A stretch of DNA of 64,000 nucleotides from Eubacteriales bacterium (GTDB lineage Bacteria > Bacillota > Clostridia > Lachnospirales > Lachnospiraceae). This document shows, piece after piece, positions 9,337 to 17,550 of the stretch. The stretch lies in NCBI GenBank assembly GCA_030524175.1, contig JAUNHC010000024.1:1-64000 (forward strand), given 5' to 3'. The translations under genes were made by a program, and so were the position numbers. The notes under the pieces are model-generated. The model searched no databases, was not told the DNA's origin, and saw only the letters and a program-made list of their open reading frames with translations. Every line of letters begins with the position of its first letter. Within the stretch, counting starts at the first letter, position 1.

Positions 9337-9348
9337 CTATCATGATAG
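9337..9348. promoter_or_regulatory. Palindromic operator candidate upstream of the sugar importer operon
   Basis: CTATCATGATAG is a perfect 12-bp palindrome, flanked by A-rich sequence on its left and T-rich sequence on its right, so the near-symmetry extends to about 20 bp. It lies between the deoR stop and the binding-protein start, about 100 bp before the latter. This is where the DeoR repressor or another regulator of the importer operon would be expected to bind. I could not identify a convincing -35/-10 pair around it. Confidence 0.45.
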
Positions 9349-9417
9349 ATTTTTAACTTTATAAGCTCATAGAATCAACCTTCTGTGCAATGAAGAAGTT
9401 TCCGTTCCTTTGTTTTC

Positions 9418-10203
9418 TCAGTTCTCTTCAAGCTTTGCAATATGCAGCCGGCACATATCCTCCAGTCTGTCCTTCACCTCTGGCTGGATACCACTGTCTG
9501 TGATAATATGGTATTCCTTCCTAAGCTCACATAAACGTATACTGGCCTTGCCGTCTTTCTTATTAAGTTTAGAGGAATCTGCCAAAAAATATATTTCCTT
9601 CCCGGATTTGAGGATTTCTTTTTTATTGCCGTATTCCAGGAAATCATTTACGGAAAATCCACTTTCAAAATTAAACTCTGTCACCCCCAGAAACACTTTG
9701 TTTGCGTATATCATCTGAAACATAGTGTCGAAAAACGGATTTGAGAGGCAGGCTGTCCTGGCCCTGTATGTTCCTCCTGAAAGAATGGTGGTAATACCTT
9801 CTCTGTTTTCCAATTCCTCGGCAATATTCACCGCCGTCACCACTGCAGTAATCCCTCTTTTGCCGTATAAGGCGCGGGCCATCTGCACTGTGGTAGAGCC
9901 GCTGTCAATGATGATCGTCTCTCCGTGGAGAACCATGGATGCTGCCAATTGACCAATGGCTTTCTTTTCTTCCAGATTGATCTGTGAATGAATGTCATAT
10001 CTTTGATTCAAATACAGCGGGTCATCGTCTACCAGCTTTGCACCGCCGCGTATGCGTACAATCTTATTCTTTTCTTCCAAATCCTTTAAATCCCTGCGGA
10101 TTGTGATCTCTGATACAAACAGTTCCTCAGCCAAGTCCTGTACGATCACAAATTCCCGTTCCTTAAGGATATTCAGTATCTCATTCTGCCGTTCACTTAA
10201 CAT
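9418..10203 (-). CDS. DeoR-family transcriptional regulator
   Basis: This is probably the repressor of the adjacent sugar importer and catabolic genes, released by a phosphorylated sugar intermediate. The N-terminal helix-turn-helix reads IVQDLAEELFVSEITIRRDL followed by the wing KNKIVRIRGGAKL. The C-terminal DeoRC sugar-phosphate domain is marked by IIIDSGSTTVQMARAL. Length (261 residues) is typical. I chose ATG at 10203 (MLSERQNEIL is the usual DeoR start); a GTG at 10215 is an alternative. The gene has its own promoter and an unusual leader full of short direct repeats, and it is followed by the binding-protein gene in the same direction. Confidence 0.9.
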   Translation of the reverse strand: MLSERQNEILNILKEREFVIVQDLAEELFVSEITIRRDLKDLEEKNKIVRIRGGAKLVDDDPLYLNQRYDIHSQINLEEKKAIGQLAASMVLHGETIIIDSGSTTVQMARALYGKRGITAVVTAVNIAEELENREGITTILSGGTYRARTACLSNPFFDTMFQMIYANKVFLGVTEFNFESGFSVNDFLEYGNKKEILKSGKEIYFLADSSKLNKKDGKASIRLCELRKEYHIITDSGIQPEVKDRLEDMCRLHIAKLEEN

Positions 10204-10234
10204 GCCTGACACCACTTTCCCATTTATTTTTTAT

Positions 10235-10323
10235 GACCTTGCTGTTCTTTATCACTTTGTTTCTTTTAATATCTCGTTTTATTTCTTCTCACCTTGTTAC
10301 TTCTTATCATCTCGTTATCTCGT
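10235..10323 (-). repeat. Array of short direct repeats in the deoR leader
   Basis: On the minus strand an 8-bp motif of the form (A/G)C(A/G)A(A/G)(A/G)TV occurs six times: ACGAGATA, ACGAGATG, ACAAGGTG, ACGAGATA, ACAAAGTG and GCAAGGTC. Successive starts are 8, 18, 20, 17 and 18 bp apart. Most copies are followed by an A-rich ATAA(A/G)-like tail. The array lies just downstream of the predicted transcription start and before the deoR start codon. It could be a repeated operator for autoregulation. Confidence 0.5.
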
Positions 10324-10342
10324 ATTGTCTTTTCTTGTCTTT

Positions 10343-10371
10343 AATATATTGCACATTTTTTCATTTGTAAA
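10343..10371 (-). promoter_or_regulatory. Sigma-A promoter of deoR
   Basis: On the minus strand TTTACA (-35, 10366-10371) is followed after 17 bp by TATATT (-10, 10343-10348). Transcription would start near 10336, at the head of the direct-repeat array, leaving a leader of about 130 nt before deoR. Confidence 0.55.
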
Positions 10372-10686
10372 GTTCAATATTTTGATAATTTTGATAGTTT
10401 TTTGAACTTTTACAACAAATATAATCACAACTCTTACTTTTTATCACCAAATTATCATACTGTTTTTATCTCTTTCTCCTGGTAAATTTTCAAATATATG
10501 AAAAAACGCTGTAGAAATCCATTATTTCCACCCTTACTTATTTTATTTATTATGGACATCCATGATAATTCCATGATAAAAATTGATAATTTGTTTAAGT
10601 TCAACGACTGCAGCTTTCACACTGCGCTCAGCCAGTTTCTTCCATATTCTCATATGCCCGACAAAAATGGCCGCAAAGGTTAAAAG
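10372..10686. other. AT-rich intergenic stretch without a supported gene
   Basis: This stretch lies between the deoR promoter and the terminator after the glycerol dehydrogenase gene. It contains several TTGATAATT/TATCA-like words, including a GGTGATAAAAAGTAA on the minus strand that resembles the deoR leader repeats. The 61-codon plus-strand frame in it has no ribosome binding site and no recognisable protein. I see nothing else I can support. Confidence 0.5.
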
Positions 10687-10731
10687 AGGGCTGCTGCACT
10701 TATGATTTTCACTCACAAATGCGGCAGCCCT
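10687..10731 (-). terminator. Rho-independent terminator after glycerol dehydrogenase
   Basis: AGGGCTGCTGCA and TGCGGCAGCCCT form a 12-bp stem with one G-T type mismatch and a 21-nt loop. On the minus strand the stem is followed by CTTTTAA. It lies about 70 bp beyond the glycerol dehydrogenase stop codon. Confidence 0.6.
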
Positions 10732-10801
10732 AGCTGACGAAGCAAAATATTTCAGTTTTTAATCAGATACTTCTTTTTCCAGAAATCCTTTTCCAGGAAA
10801 C

Positions 10802-11896
10802 TTATCCAAGAAAATAACGTCCCGTTGCATCTGCAGCCATGATCGCCGCATATACTGTTTCCGGAGTGACCGGGAACGACATGTTGTGCAGTGTATCCCC
10901 TTCTGCACAGGCAGCCTTAGCCACCTCCATGATTTTCTCAGGCTTGATTTCATTGACGCCAAGCTCCTTCAGTGTTACAGGCAGGCCAAGTTCGATACAG
11001 AACAACACCGTATCCTCCAATTCCTCCGCCGAAACATTCTCCAGAACTAACTGGGCGATCGTACCGAAAGCCACTTTTTCGCCGTGGTACATGTGATGAC
11101 ACTCTTCCAGCACCGTCAGTCCATTGTGGATCGCATGGGCTCCTGCCAGTCCTGCGCTTTCAAATCCAATACCGGAAAGAAGTGTATTGGCCTCAATAAT
11201 TTTCTCTACTGCCGGTGTGCAGGCTCCTGCTTCAAGAGCAATTTTTGCCTTCACCCCTTCCTCAAGGAGAGTATCCAGGCACAATTTTGCCAACGCCATA
11301 GAAGCCTCTGTGGCATTGCCGCCCACACAGTTATTGGCACCGCTCCGGTAGCAGGCACGTGCCTCATAATAGGTTGCCAGGGCATCTCCGATCCCAGCCA
11401 TGGTAAGGCGTACAGGAGATTTTGCAATAATCTCCGTATCCATAAGCACCATATCCGGATTCTTAGGCAGAAACAGGTATTCTTCAAAAACGCCTTCATC
11501 CGTATAAATTACAGACAGGGCACTGCAAGGTGCATCTGTGGAAGCTATGGTTGGGCAGATGATAACAGGAACGCCGCACTTATAGGCCGCTGCCTTGGCA
11601 GTATCAAAAATCTTTCCGCCGCCTACGCCGATCACCAGATCACAGCCTTTTTCTTCCATGACAGAAGCCACCCGAGCAATTTCATTCTTGGAACATTCTC
11701 CGTTGAACACTTCAAATGATACGCTGCATCCTGTGCCTTTGAAACTCTCCTCAATCAATCCGCCTGTCCTCTTTTGTCCGCCTGAACTGATAAGAACCAG
11801 CGCATGGCTTCCGTATTTCTCCCCATAAGTGCCGAGACGCTTCATCTCTCCTGCACCCTGCACATATTTTCCCGGACTGCTTATAATCTTTGCCAT
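10802..11896 (-). CDS. gldA: Glycerol dehydrogenase
   Basis: This NAD-dependent, metal-dependent (usually zinc) dehydrogenase converts glycerol to dihydroxyacetone. It belongs to the iron-containing alcohol dehydrogenase superfamily. Seen are the nucleotide-binding GVGGGKIFDTAKAAA, the IASTDAPCSALSVIY loop characteristic of GldA, and metal ligands: Asp in MAGIGDALATYYEA, His in GLAGAHAIHNGL and His in MYHGEKVAFGT. At 364 residues it has the normal length. GGAGG lies 1 nt from the ATG at 11902 but 7 nt from the ATG at 11896, so I start at 11896. It is transcribed alone or after selD, and a terminator follows. Confidence 0.92.
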   Translation of the reverse strand: MAKIISSPGKYVQGAGEMKRLGTYGEKYGSHALVLISSGGQKRTGGLIEESFKGTGCSVSFEVFNGECSKNEIARVASVMEEKGCDLVIGVGGGKIFDTAKAAAYKCGVPVIICPTIASTDAPCSALSVIYTDEGVFEEYLFLPKNPDMVLMDTEIIAKSPVRLTMAGIGDALATYYEARACYRSGANNCVGGNATEASMALAKLCLDTLLEEGVKAKIALEAGACTPAVEKIIEANTLLSGIGFESAGLAGAHAIHNGLTVLEECHHMYHGEKVAFGTIAQLVLENVSAEELEDTVLFCIELGLPVTLKELGVNEIKPEKIMEVAKAACAEGDTLHNMSFPVTPETVYAAIMAADATGRYFLG

Positions 11897-12082
11897 TGTC
11901 ATACCTCCTGGTTAAAGCTCTTGTTAAATAGTTATCTCTGATTATACGCTCAAAATGCAATGCCTGCAAGATGCAGCCGCCAACAACGCAATAGAATGCG
12001 TTACTCTTCCCTCTCAATGTCAATGAACCGTAACTTAAATGCCGCTTCCGTCACCGCCCAATCAATCAGGGATGACCCAATC

Positions 12083-13120
12083 TCATTCTATATACAGAGA
12101 ATACTCCATACGCTCTGTCACGTACCCCACGATTGCTGCCTGGGCAATGTGCTCCTGAAGCTGACGAAGACAATCCTCGGAATATGTTTCCGGCAGTGCG
12201 ATCAAGAGTCCTCCGCTTGTCTGAGGGTCATAGAATATATCCTGCATTGCCCGGTCAATATTTCCCTGTACCTTTACCCCCTGTTCCGCATATTCCCTGT
12301 TACGGTAAGCCCCTGCCGGGATAAATCCCATATCTGCAAGTTCATAAGCCTCGGGATGATAAGGTACCTGATCTGCTATTATATGAATAGAACAATCACT
12401 TCCCTGTGCCATCTCATAGCTATGTCCCATAAGTGCAAATCCTGTGACGTCCGTACAGCTATGGATAGGATATCGGACCATAATATTCCTGGCAGTTTTA
12501 TTCAGCGCTGCCATCTGTTTGTTAATACGTTCAAGTACCGGTTCGGCCACCATATCCGCCTTGGCTCCTGTGGTGAGAATTCCGATTCCCAGTGGCTTGG
12601 TGAGAATTAAAACATCCCCCGGCTTGGCTCCGCTGTTGGTCAGCACCTTTTGAGGATGGACAAAACCGGAGACAGCCAGTCCATAAATAGGCTCCGCCCC
12701 TTGGATAGTATGTCCTCCGGTGATGATTGCCCCTGCCTCGTAAGCTTTTTCATATCCTCCCCGCAGAATCTCCTGGACGGCAGCTTTGTCCATATGCTCT
12801 GAAAGACACATGATATTCAGTGCAAGCTTTGGCTCTCCGCCCATGGCGTATACATCACTTAATGCGTTTGCCGCTGCAATCTGTCCATAAAGGAAAGGGT
12901 CGTCCACAATAGGCGGAAAAAAATCCGTTGTCTGTACCAATGCTGTTTCATCATTTATCACATATACACTGGCATCATCACTTTTGTCATAGCCCACGAT
13001 CAGACGGGGATCGTAATGAGTGCGGAAGCCTTCCAGCATATGGACCAGCGTACCTGCTCCCACCTTTGCCCCGCATCCGGCGCAGCTTGCAAGCTTTGTA
13101 AGTTTAATATCTGTTTCCAT
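12083..13120 (-). CDS. selD: Selenide, water dikinase (selenophosphate synthetase)
   Basis: SelD makes selenophosphate from selenide and ATP, the donor for selenocysteine, selenouridine in tRNA, or labile selenium cofactors. The catalytic segment is SCAGCGAKVGAG, with Cys in the position that is selenocysteine in some homologues and the essential Lys three residues on. Further motifs are TTDFFPPIVDD, AANALSDVYAMGG, ITGGHTIQGAEPIYGLAVSG and DPQTSGGLL. At 345 residues it is full length. ATG 13120 follows GAGGTGACATTC; a GTG at 13129 is less likely. No selA, selB, selU or tusA/yedF-like gene is visible in the window, so its use is unknown. Confidence 0.93.
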   Translation of the reverse strand: METDIKLTKLASCAGCGAKVGAGTLVHMLEGFRTHYDPRLIVGYDKSDDASVYVINDETALVQTTDFFPPIVDDPFLYGQIAAANALSDVYAMGGEPKLALNIMCLSEHMDKAAVQEILRGGYEKAYEAGAIITGGHTIQGAEPIYGLAVSGFVHPQKVLTNSGAKPGDVLILTKPLGIGILTTGAKADMVAEPVLERINKQMAALNKTARNIMVRYPIHSCTDVTGFALMGHSYEMAQGSDCSIHIIADQVPYHPEAYELADMGFIPAGAYRNREYAEQGVKVQGNIDRAMQDIFYDPQTSGGLLIALPETYSEDCLRQLQEHIAQAAIVGYVTERMEYSLYIE

Positions 13121-13161
13121 GAATGTCACCTCAGTTATTTTTTATCTGGTATGGAATCTGA

Positions 13162-14505
13162 TCAATTGTCCGGCACCGGAAATTTCTCTTTTGCCATTCC
13201 CAGTAGCTCTTCCTTTTTGTTAATGTGAGGATTTATCAGTACCTCTTCCAAAAGCAGCTCCAGAATTTCACCAATCTGCTTTCCCGGCCCATAGCCTGCC
13301 TCAAGCAGATCCTTGCCTGACACTGCCAGTTTTTTCAGAGATACGCACTGCCCCTCTCTGATAATTTCCTGATAAATCTGATCAACACCGTCAAGACGGT
13401 TCAATTTCTGTTCACGCCTATATTCACTCTGTGCCAGCATGTCTGCCCGCTGAATCTCCAAAAATAACGGAAATATATCCTCACCGATCATGTGCACTGC
13501 CTTACGGACATCCACAGGTTCGGCTTTTGGTCGGTAATCATGCCATTTGATCAGGCGGCACACCTTTCTGACAGTATCATTGTCCAGCTTTAAACGGCGC
13601 ATGATCGCACCGGCCATCTTCTCTCCTGCAGCACCATGTGTCTTAAAATGATCTCTGCCGTTTTCATCTGTTTTCCTCACCACAGGCTTCCCGATATCGT
13701 GAAGAAGCATAGTAAGGCGCAGAACCTTATCTGACCGGATATTCTTAAGACTTTGCAGAGTATGTTCCCCAACATTGAAGCAATGATGAGGTGTATTCTG
13801 TTCTGTCACCATACAGACATCCCACTCCGGCAGAAACTGTGCGGTGATCCCTGCCTCATAAGCTGTCCTGAGATAATCAGGGTTGGGGGAAAGCAAAAGT
13901 TTCAAAAGTTCTGCCTGGATACGTTCTGCACTCACATGCTTAAGGTTTGGAGCCAGCACAGCCAACGCTTTTTCCGTATCTTCTTCAATGGCAAATCCAA
14001 GCTGGGCGGAAAACCTTACTGCCCGGAGGATCCTCAGCGCATCCTCCGTAAACCGTTCCAGGGGATTTCCCACACAGCGGATGATCTTTCTCTCCAAATC
14101 CTCTGCACCACCGAACATATCCACCAGCCCTCTTGCAGGGTTGTATGCCATTGCATTTATAGTAAAGTCTCTTCTCTTTAAATCCTCCTCAAGACTGGCC
14201 GTGAAGGTTACTTCTTTTGGATGGCGTGCGTCCTCATATTCTCCGTCCACCCGGTAGGTAGTCACCTCGAAGCCTTCCTTATCCACAAGAACTGTCACCG
14301 TACCATGGGCAAGCCCTGTATCCACAGTCCGGCGGAATAATCTCTTCACCTGCTCCGGCTTGGCGGAGGTAGTGATATCCCAGTCATCCGGGGTACGTCC
14401 CAAAATAGAATCCCTCACACAGCCTCCCACCGCATACGCTTCGAAGCCTGCTTTCTCTAATGTTTGTATAATCGTCTCAACCCTGTAAGGAACAGTCAGC
14501 TGCAT
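13162..14505 (-). CDS. cca: CCA tRNA nucleotidyltransferase
   Basis: This adds or repairs the 3' CCA end of tRNAs. The N-terminal nucleotidyltransferase core is complete: YAVGGCVRDSILGRTPDDWDITTSA with the metal-binding DxD-like DWD, then DLKRRDFTINAMAYN and the RFTEDALRILRAVRFSAQLGF motif that selects nucleotides. An HD domain (LLHDIGKP around residue 265, with H at FKTHGAAG and IKWHDYR) follows, giving the long HD-containing bacterial form of 447 residues. The start is the first ATG, with a weak AGGGAG box. It precedes selD by about 40 bp on the same strand. Confidence 0.95.
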   Translation of the reverse strand: MQLTVPYRVETIIQTLEKAGFEAYAVGGCVRDSILGRTPDDWDITTSAKPEQVKRLFRRTVDTGLAHGTVTVLVDKEGFEVTTYRVDGEYEDARHPKEVTFTASLEEDLKRRDFTINAMAYNPARGLVDMFGGAEDLERKIIRCVGNPLERFTEDALRILRAVRFSAQLGFAIEEDTEKALAVLAPNLKHVSAERIQAELLKLLLSPNPDYLRTAYEAGITAQFLPEWDVCMVTEQNTPHHCFNVGEHTLQSLKNIRSDKVLRLTMLLHDIGKPVVRKTDENGRDHFKTHGAAGEKMAGAIMRRLKLDNDTVRKVCRLIKWHDYRPKAEPVDVRKAVHMIGEDIFPLFLEIQRADMLAQSEYRREQKLNRLDGVDQIYQEIIREGQCVSLKKLAVSGKDLLEAGYGPGKQIGEILELLLEEVLINPHINKKEELLGMAKEKFPVPDN

Positions 14506-14673
14506 AAAATCTCCCTTTCTCTACTTTTCTGAACATCACCGGCAGATTGGTTTAACACTGGCCGAATAATCATGTCTTTTATTATAGCCATATTTTCTTG
14601 CATTGTACAGTAGTCAAAGCGTTACTTTACCACTTACACCTGGGAAAACATGTTGGAAAAACCGGAAAATATA

Positions 14674-14702
14674 TTGACATATATCCTTTCTGGTTTTATA
14701 CT
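14674..14702 (+). promoter_or_regulatory. Sigma-A promoter of the YtrA-type ABC operon
   Basis: A consensus TTGACA (14674-14679) is followed after exactly 17 bp by TATACT (14697-14702). Transcription would start near 14709, inside a near-perfect palindrome, about 70 bp before the first ATPase gene. Confidence 0.8.
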
Positions 14703-14723
14703 GTATATATTGATATAAACAGT
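14700..14723. promoter_or_regulatory. Palindromic operator, probably for the GntR/YtrA regulator
   Basis: This is a 24-bp near-perfect palindrome: the left arm ACTGTATATAT and the right arm ATATAAACAGT match as inverted repeats with one mismatch around a central TG. It covers the -10 end and the predicted start site. The operon it fronts encodes a GntR/YtrA-subfamily repressor. Members of that subfamily usually autoregulate, so this is the natural binding site. The assignment is inference. Confidence 0.65.
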
Positions 14724-14778
14724 TGATACACAGTACAGATACAGTTATTCTCATATTTACAGGAAAGGGGCGATTGCT

Positions 14779-15660
14779 ATGACACCGCTGCTGGAAGTCA
14801 CAGATCTGACAAAAAAACTAGGAGATTTTTCTCTCAGCAACATCAGTTTCTCTTTGGAACCAGGTTACATCCTGGGGATCATCGGACTGAACGGTTCAGG
14901 AAAAACCTCCCTGCTCCGTACCATTATAAATCTATATGAGCCGGATGGAGGTTCCGTAAAGGTGGGCGGCATCTCCATGGCAGGGCAGGAAAAGAATGCC
15001 AAGGAACAGATTGGTACTGTGCTGGATGAAGATTTTTTCGATGAAACCTTAACACCAGAGAAAAATGCTGCTTTCTACGGGTCTTATTATCCTTACTTTG
15101 ATATGGACATTTTCCGGGAAACCTGCAGAAGATTGGAAATCCCTCTTGACCAAAAGGTAAAAAAACTTTCCCGGGGAATCCGTACAAAAATGCAGTTTGC
15201 CTTCGCTCTTGCTCACAGATCAAAGTTGTATCTCATGGATGAACCTGCAGGCGGCCTGGATCCCCGCTTCAGAAAAAACCTGATAAGCTGTATGCAGGAA
15301 ATCGTTGAGTCAGGTGAGAGAAGCATCGTCTTTTCCACACATCTCACACAGGATCTGGATAAAGTGGCAGATTACATTCTGATGATGCATAATGGAAAAG
15401 CAGTATTTTGTGTTAATAAAGAAGAACTGCGCGGGAACTTCTGTCTGATAAGGGGAACTAAGGAAGAAATAGATGCATTTCCTCCAGCCTGGATAGCAGG
15501 AAAAGAGCACGGACTTTATCACAGCGAAGCTCTGCTGCACCTGCTGGAAGAAAACAGGAGCCTCTTCCGGAACATGCCTGCGCCGGAGCTGTCATCCATC
15601 TTATATTATCTGGAAAGGGGGACTGAAAATGTGGAAACTGATGTTTCAAAAATCAATTAG
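14779..15660 (+). CDS. ABC transporter ATP-binding protein (BcrA/YtrB-like)
   Basis: This is the ATPase of an exporter-like ABC system, probably for a peptide antibiotic, lipid or envelope-stress substrate. Seen are Walker A GLNGSGKTSLL, a degenerate signature LSRGIRTKMQFAFAL instead of LSGGQ, Walker B LYLMDEPAGGLDP, and the switch His in FSTHLTQDLD. The C-terminal 70 residues beyond the ATPase core are typical of YtrB-type proteins. RBS GAAAGGGG lies upstream. It is the first gene of a five-gene operon and overlaps the next gene by 32 bp. Confidence 0.88.
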   Translation: MTPLLEVTDLTKKLGDFSLSNISFSLEPGYILGIIGLNGSGKTSLLRTIINLYEPDGGSVKVGGISMAGQEKNAKEQIGTVLDEDFFDETLTPEKNAAFYGSYYPYFDMDIFRETCRRLEIPLDQKVKKLSRGIRTKMQFAFALAHRSKLYLMDEPAGGLDPRFRKNLISCMQEIVESGERSIVFSTHLTQDLDKVADYILMMHNGKAVFCVNKEELRGNFCLIRGTKEEIDAFPPAWIAGKEHGLYHSEALLHLLEENRSLFRNMPAPELSSILYYLERGTENVETDVSKIN

Positions 15661-16390
15661 ACTTTTCTTAAAAAACAGTGCAAAGGATTTATGTATTCTC
15701 TTGGTATGGGCGTTATTTTCCTTGCTTCTTTTTACCATTATTATTCCAGTAGGAATGGCCTTCAGCGATTCCTACTATCAGGGCGTTGATGTAATGATAT
15801 TAATGTTTACCTACCCCGGCTCGGGCCTTGCTGTTTTTTCTTCTATGACAATTTTACTTTTAAGTACAGGTATGGCAGCATACTTTATTAAGGAAAATCC
15901 TATTCAATTACCTAAAATGATGTTTCTCATTCCCATGGACAGAAAGACAAGAATAAACTACCTTTTCCAGCGTTTTTTCATAAAATTGTTATGGTTGCTG
16001 GGAGGTGTGATTTTATATCATTATGTTATGCTGGGAGGTTTTTTTTACAAAAAATCATTCATTGACATGGCAGTTCAGCTATGCGTATTCATCTTTACTT
16101 TGTGGAGCCTGATTTTAAAAACAGGTTTCCTGGGAATTACGTCCAATACATCTTTGGAAGAGAGCACTTCATTGAAAGAAGCATTGGTAAATTTCTACTG
16201 GATTTTTTTCCTTCTTCTGCAGCAGATCCTGCTGGCGGTGGGATACCTGGCCCATATATATGAAAAATATCCTGCTGTATGGCTGTTATGGATGGTTATA
16301 CTTGGCATTGACGTATGTATCGCCAAATACTGCACCCCTGAAATCCTGCAGAAAGCCGCATCTTATGAGAATGTTTACACAAAAGCCTGA
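15629..16390 (+). CDS. ABC transporter membrane subunit
   Basis: This 253-residue polytopic protein has about six hydrophobic segments (for example residues 20-45, 65-90, 115-135, 145-165, 185-205 and 210-235). It should be the permease partner of the ATPase whose gene it overlaps. Its start is supported by GGAAAGGGGG a few bases upstream. I recognise no conserved catalytic residues and the family is poorly conserved, so the assignment rests on topology and position. The GntR regulator gene follows after 42 bp. Confidence 0.75.
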   Translation: MWKLMFQKSIRLFLKNSAKDLCILLVWALFSLLLFTIIIPVGMAFSDSYYQGVDVMILMFTYPGSGLAVFSSMTILLLSTGMAAYFIKENPIQLPKMMFLIPMDRKTRINYLFQRFFIKLLWLLGGVILYHYVMLGGFFYKKSFIDMAVQLCVFIFTLWSLILKTGFLGITSNTSLEESTSLKEALVNFYWIFFLLLQQILLAVGYLAHIYEKYPAVWLLWMVILGIDVCIAKYCTPEILQKAASYENVYTKA

Positions 16391-16432
16391 TCCAGGAAAA
16401 AACAAACACAAATGGCAAGGAGGGTTCTGCCC

Positions 16433-16816
16433 ATGTATATTATCCTAAAGGAAGAAAGCAATCTGCCCATTTATGAACAGATTGTCAATGCTGTAAAAGA
16501 AGGATTGATCAATCATACGATCCAGCCAGGAGAAATGCTTCCCTCCATCCGGTCTCTGGCAAAAGACCTGCAGATCAGCGTGATCACCACGAAAAGAGCT
16601 TACGATGAACTGGAAAAAGACGGACTGATCTATTCTGTGCCCGGAAAAGGCTTCTATGTGAAAGAAACCAACCAGGAATTTCTCAGGGAACAGCAGCTCA
16701 AAAAATTAGAGCAGCAGCTCAGTGACTGGATTGAACAGGCCAGGGGCCTTGGTATCAGCCCTGATGAAATGAAATCCATGCTGGATGTGTTGTGTGAAGG
16801 GAGGAAGGAATCATGA
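16433..16816 (+). CDS. GntR-family regulator, YtrA subfamily
   Basis: This is a short (127-residue) GntR-type repressor: an N-terminal winged helix (PIYEQIVNAVKEGLINHTIQPGEMLPSIRSLA, then DLQISVITTKRAYDELEKDG and the wing GLIYSVPGKGFYV) plus a short helical dimerisation tail, as in B. subtilis YtrA. YtrA-type regulators control ABC exporters made with them and respond to cell-wall antibiotics in some species. I chose ATG 16433, 9 nt after GGAGG; an ATG 21 bp upstream lies before that box. It overlaps the next ATPase gene by 4 bp (ATGA). Its position in the middle of the operon, rather than first, is unusual. Confidence 0.9.
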   Translation: MYIILKEESNLPIYEQIVNAVKEGLINHTIQPGEMLPSIRSLAKDLQISVITTKRAYDELEKDGLIYSVPGKGFYVKETNQEFLREQQLKKLEQQLSDWIEQARGLGISPDEMKSMLDVLCEGRKES

Positions 16817-17535
16817 CAGAAGTGCTCACCTGTAAGAATCTGACAAGAAATTTTGGCCATTTTAGCCTGAAGGATATCACATTTTCCGTAGAAAAGGGAT
16901 ATTTGACAGGGATTATGGGAAGCAACGGTTCCGGAAAAACCGCTCTGCTGAAAATCCTTTCCGGATTAGATCATGGATTTACAGGAACTGTGGAAATCCA
17001 GGGGATCTCTATCAGAGAAAACCCTTCAAAAATAAAAAATCTTGTAGGATACGTTTCAGAAGACCTGCAGCCCTTCTGGGAAAAAACGGCTTTGGAAAAC
17101 GGAAGTATCCTGGGTCCTTACTTTGAAAATTATGAGGAAGCCTATTACAGAAAATGGCTGGACCGAATGGGTGTAGACACCAGTCTCCCTGTGCATCAGC
17201 TTTCTAAGGGAAATAAAATGAAATTCTTCTGTTGTTTTGCCTTATCCCATCACCCCAGTATACTCATGCTGGATGAGCCGTCCGCAGGCTTCGATCCGGT
17301 GTTCCGAAAAGAATTTCTCACTATCCTTCAGGAATTTTTGGAGGAAGACATGGCAGTTCTCATGGCATCCCATGTGACAGAGGATTTAGATAAGGTCACA
17401 GATTATATTTTACATCTGGAGGAAGGTTGTCTTGTACAACAGGAAAGCATCGAACAGCTAAGAGCCGGAAATCACAGAAAAAAACTTGCCGATTCTTTTC
17501 CGGGAACGATCCACATCAGTGACTTGCTGAGATAG
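16813..17535 (+). CDS. ABC transporter ATP-binding protein, second of the operon
   Basis: This 240-residue ATPase is paralogous to the first one in the operon. Seen are Walker A GSNGSGKTALL, a degenerate signature LSKGNKMKFFCCFAL, Walker B ILMLDEPSAGFDP, and the switch His in MASHVTEDLDKVTDYIL. It overlaps the GntR regulator by 4 bp and is followed by a small membrane protein. The operon may encode either two exporters or one exporter with two different ATPases. Confidence 0.87.
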   Translation: MTEVLTCKNLTRNFGHFSLKDITFSVEKGYLTGIMGSNGSGKTALLKILSGLDHGFTGTVEIQGISIRENPSKIKNLVGYVSEDLQPFWEKTALENGSILGPYFENYEEAYYRKWLDRMGVDTSLPVHQLSKGNKMKFFCCFALSHHPSILMLDEPSAGFDPVFRKEFLTILQEFLEEDMAVLMASHVTEDLDKVTDYILHLEEGCLVQQESIEQLRAGNHRKKLADSFPGTIHISDLLR

Positions 17536-17550
17536 AAAGGAGGGACTGTA

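Noticed and set aside
3366-10203. Inositol catabolic (iol) locus
   Set aside because: DeoR, kinase, aldolase and aldo-keto reductase would fit, but iolB, iolD, iolE and iolG-type genes are absent, so the name is not justified.
11903-12082. Possible small gene between glycerol dehydrogenase and selD
   Set aside because: A short open stretch on the minus strand ends in FIDIEREE, but it has no plausible start or ribosome binding site and fewer than 30 codons. It may be a gene remnant; I cannot support it.
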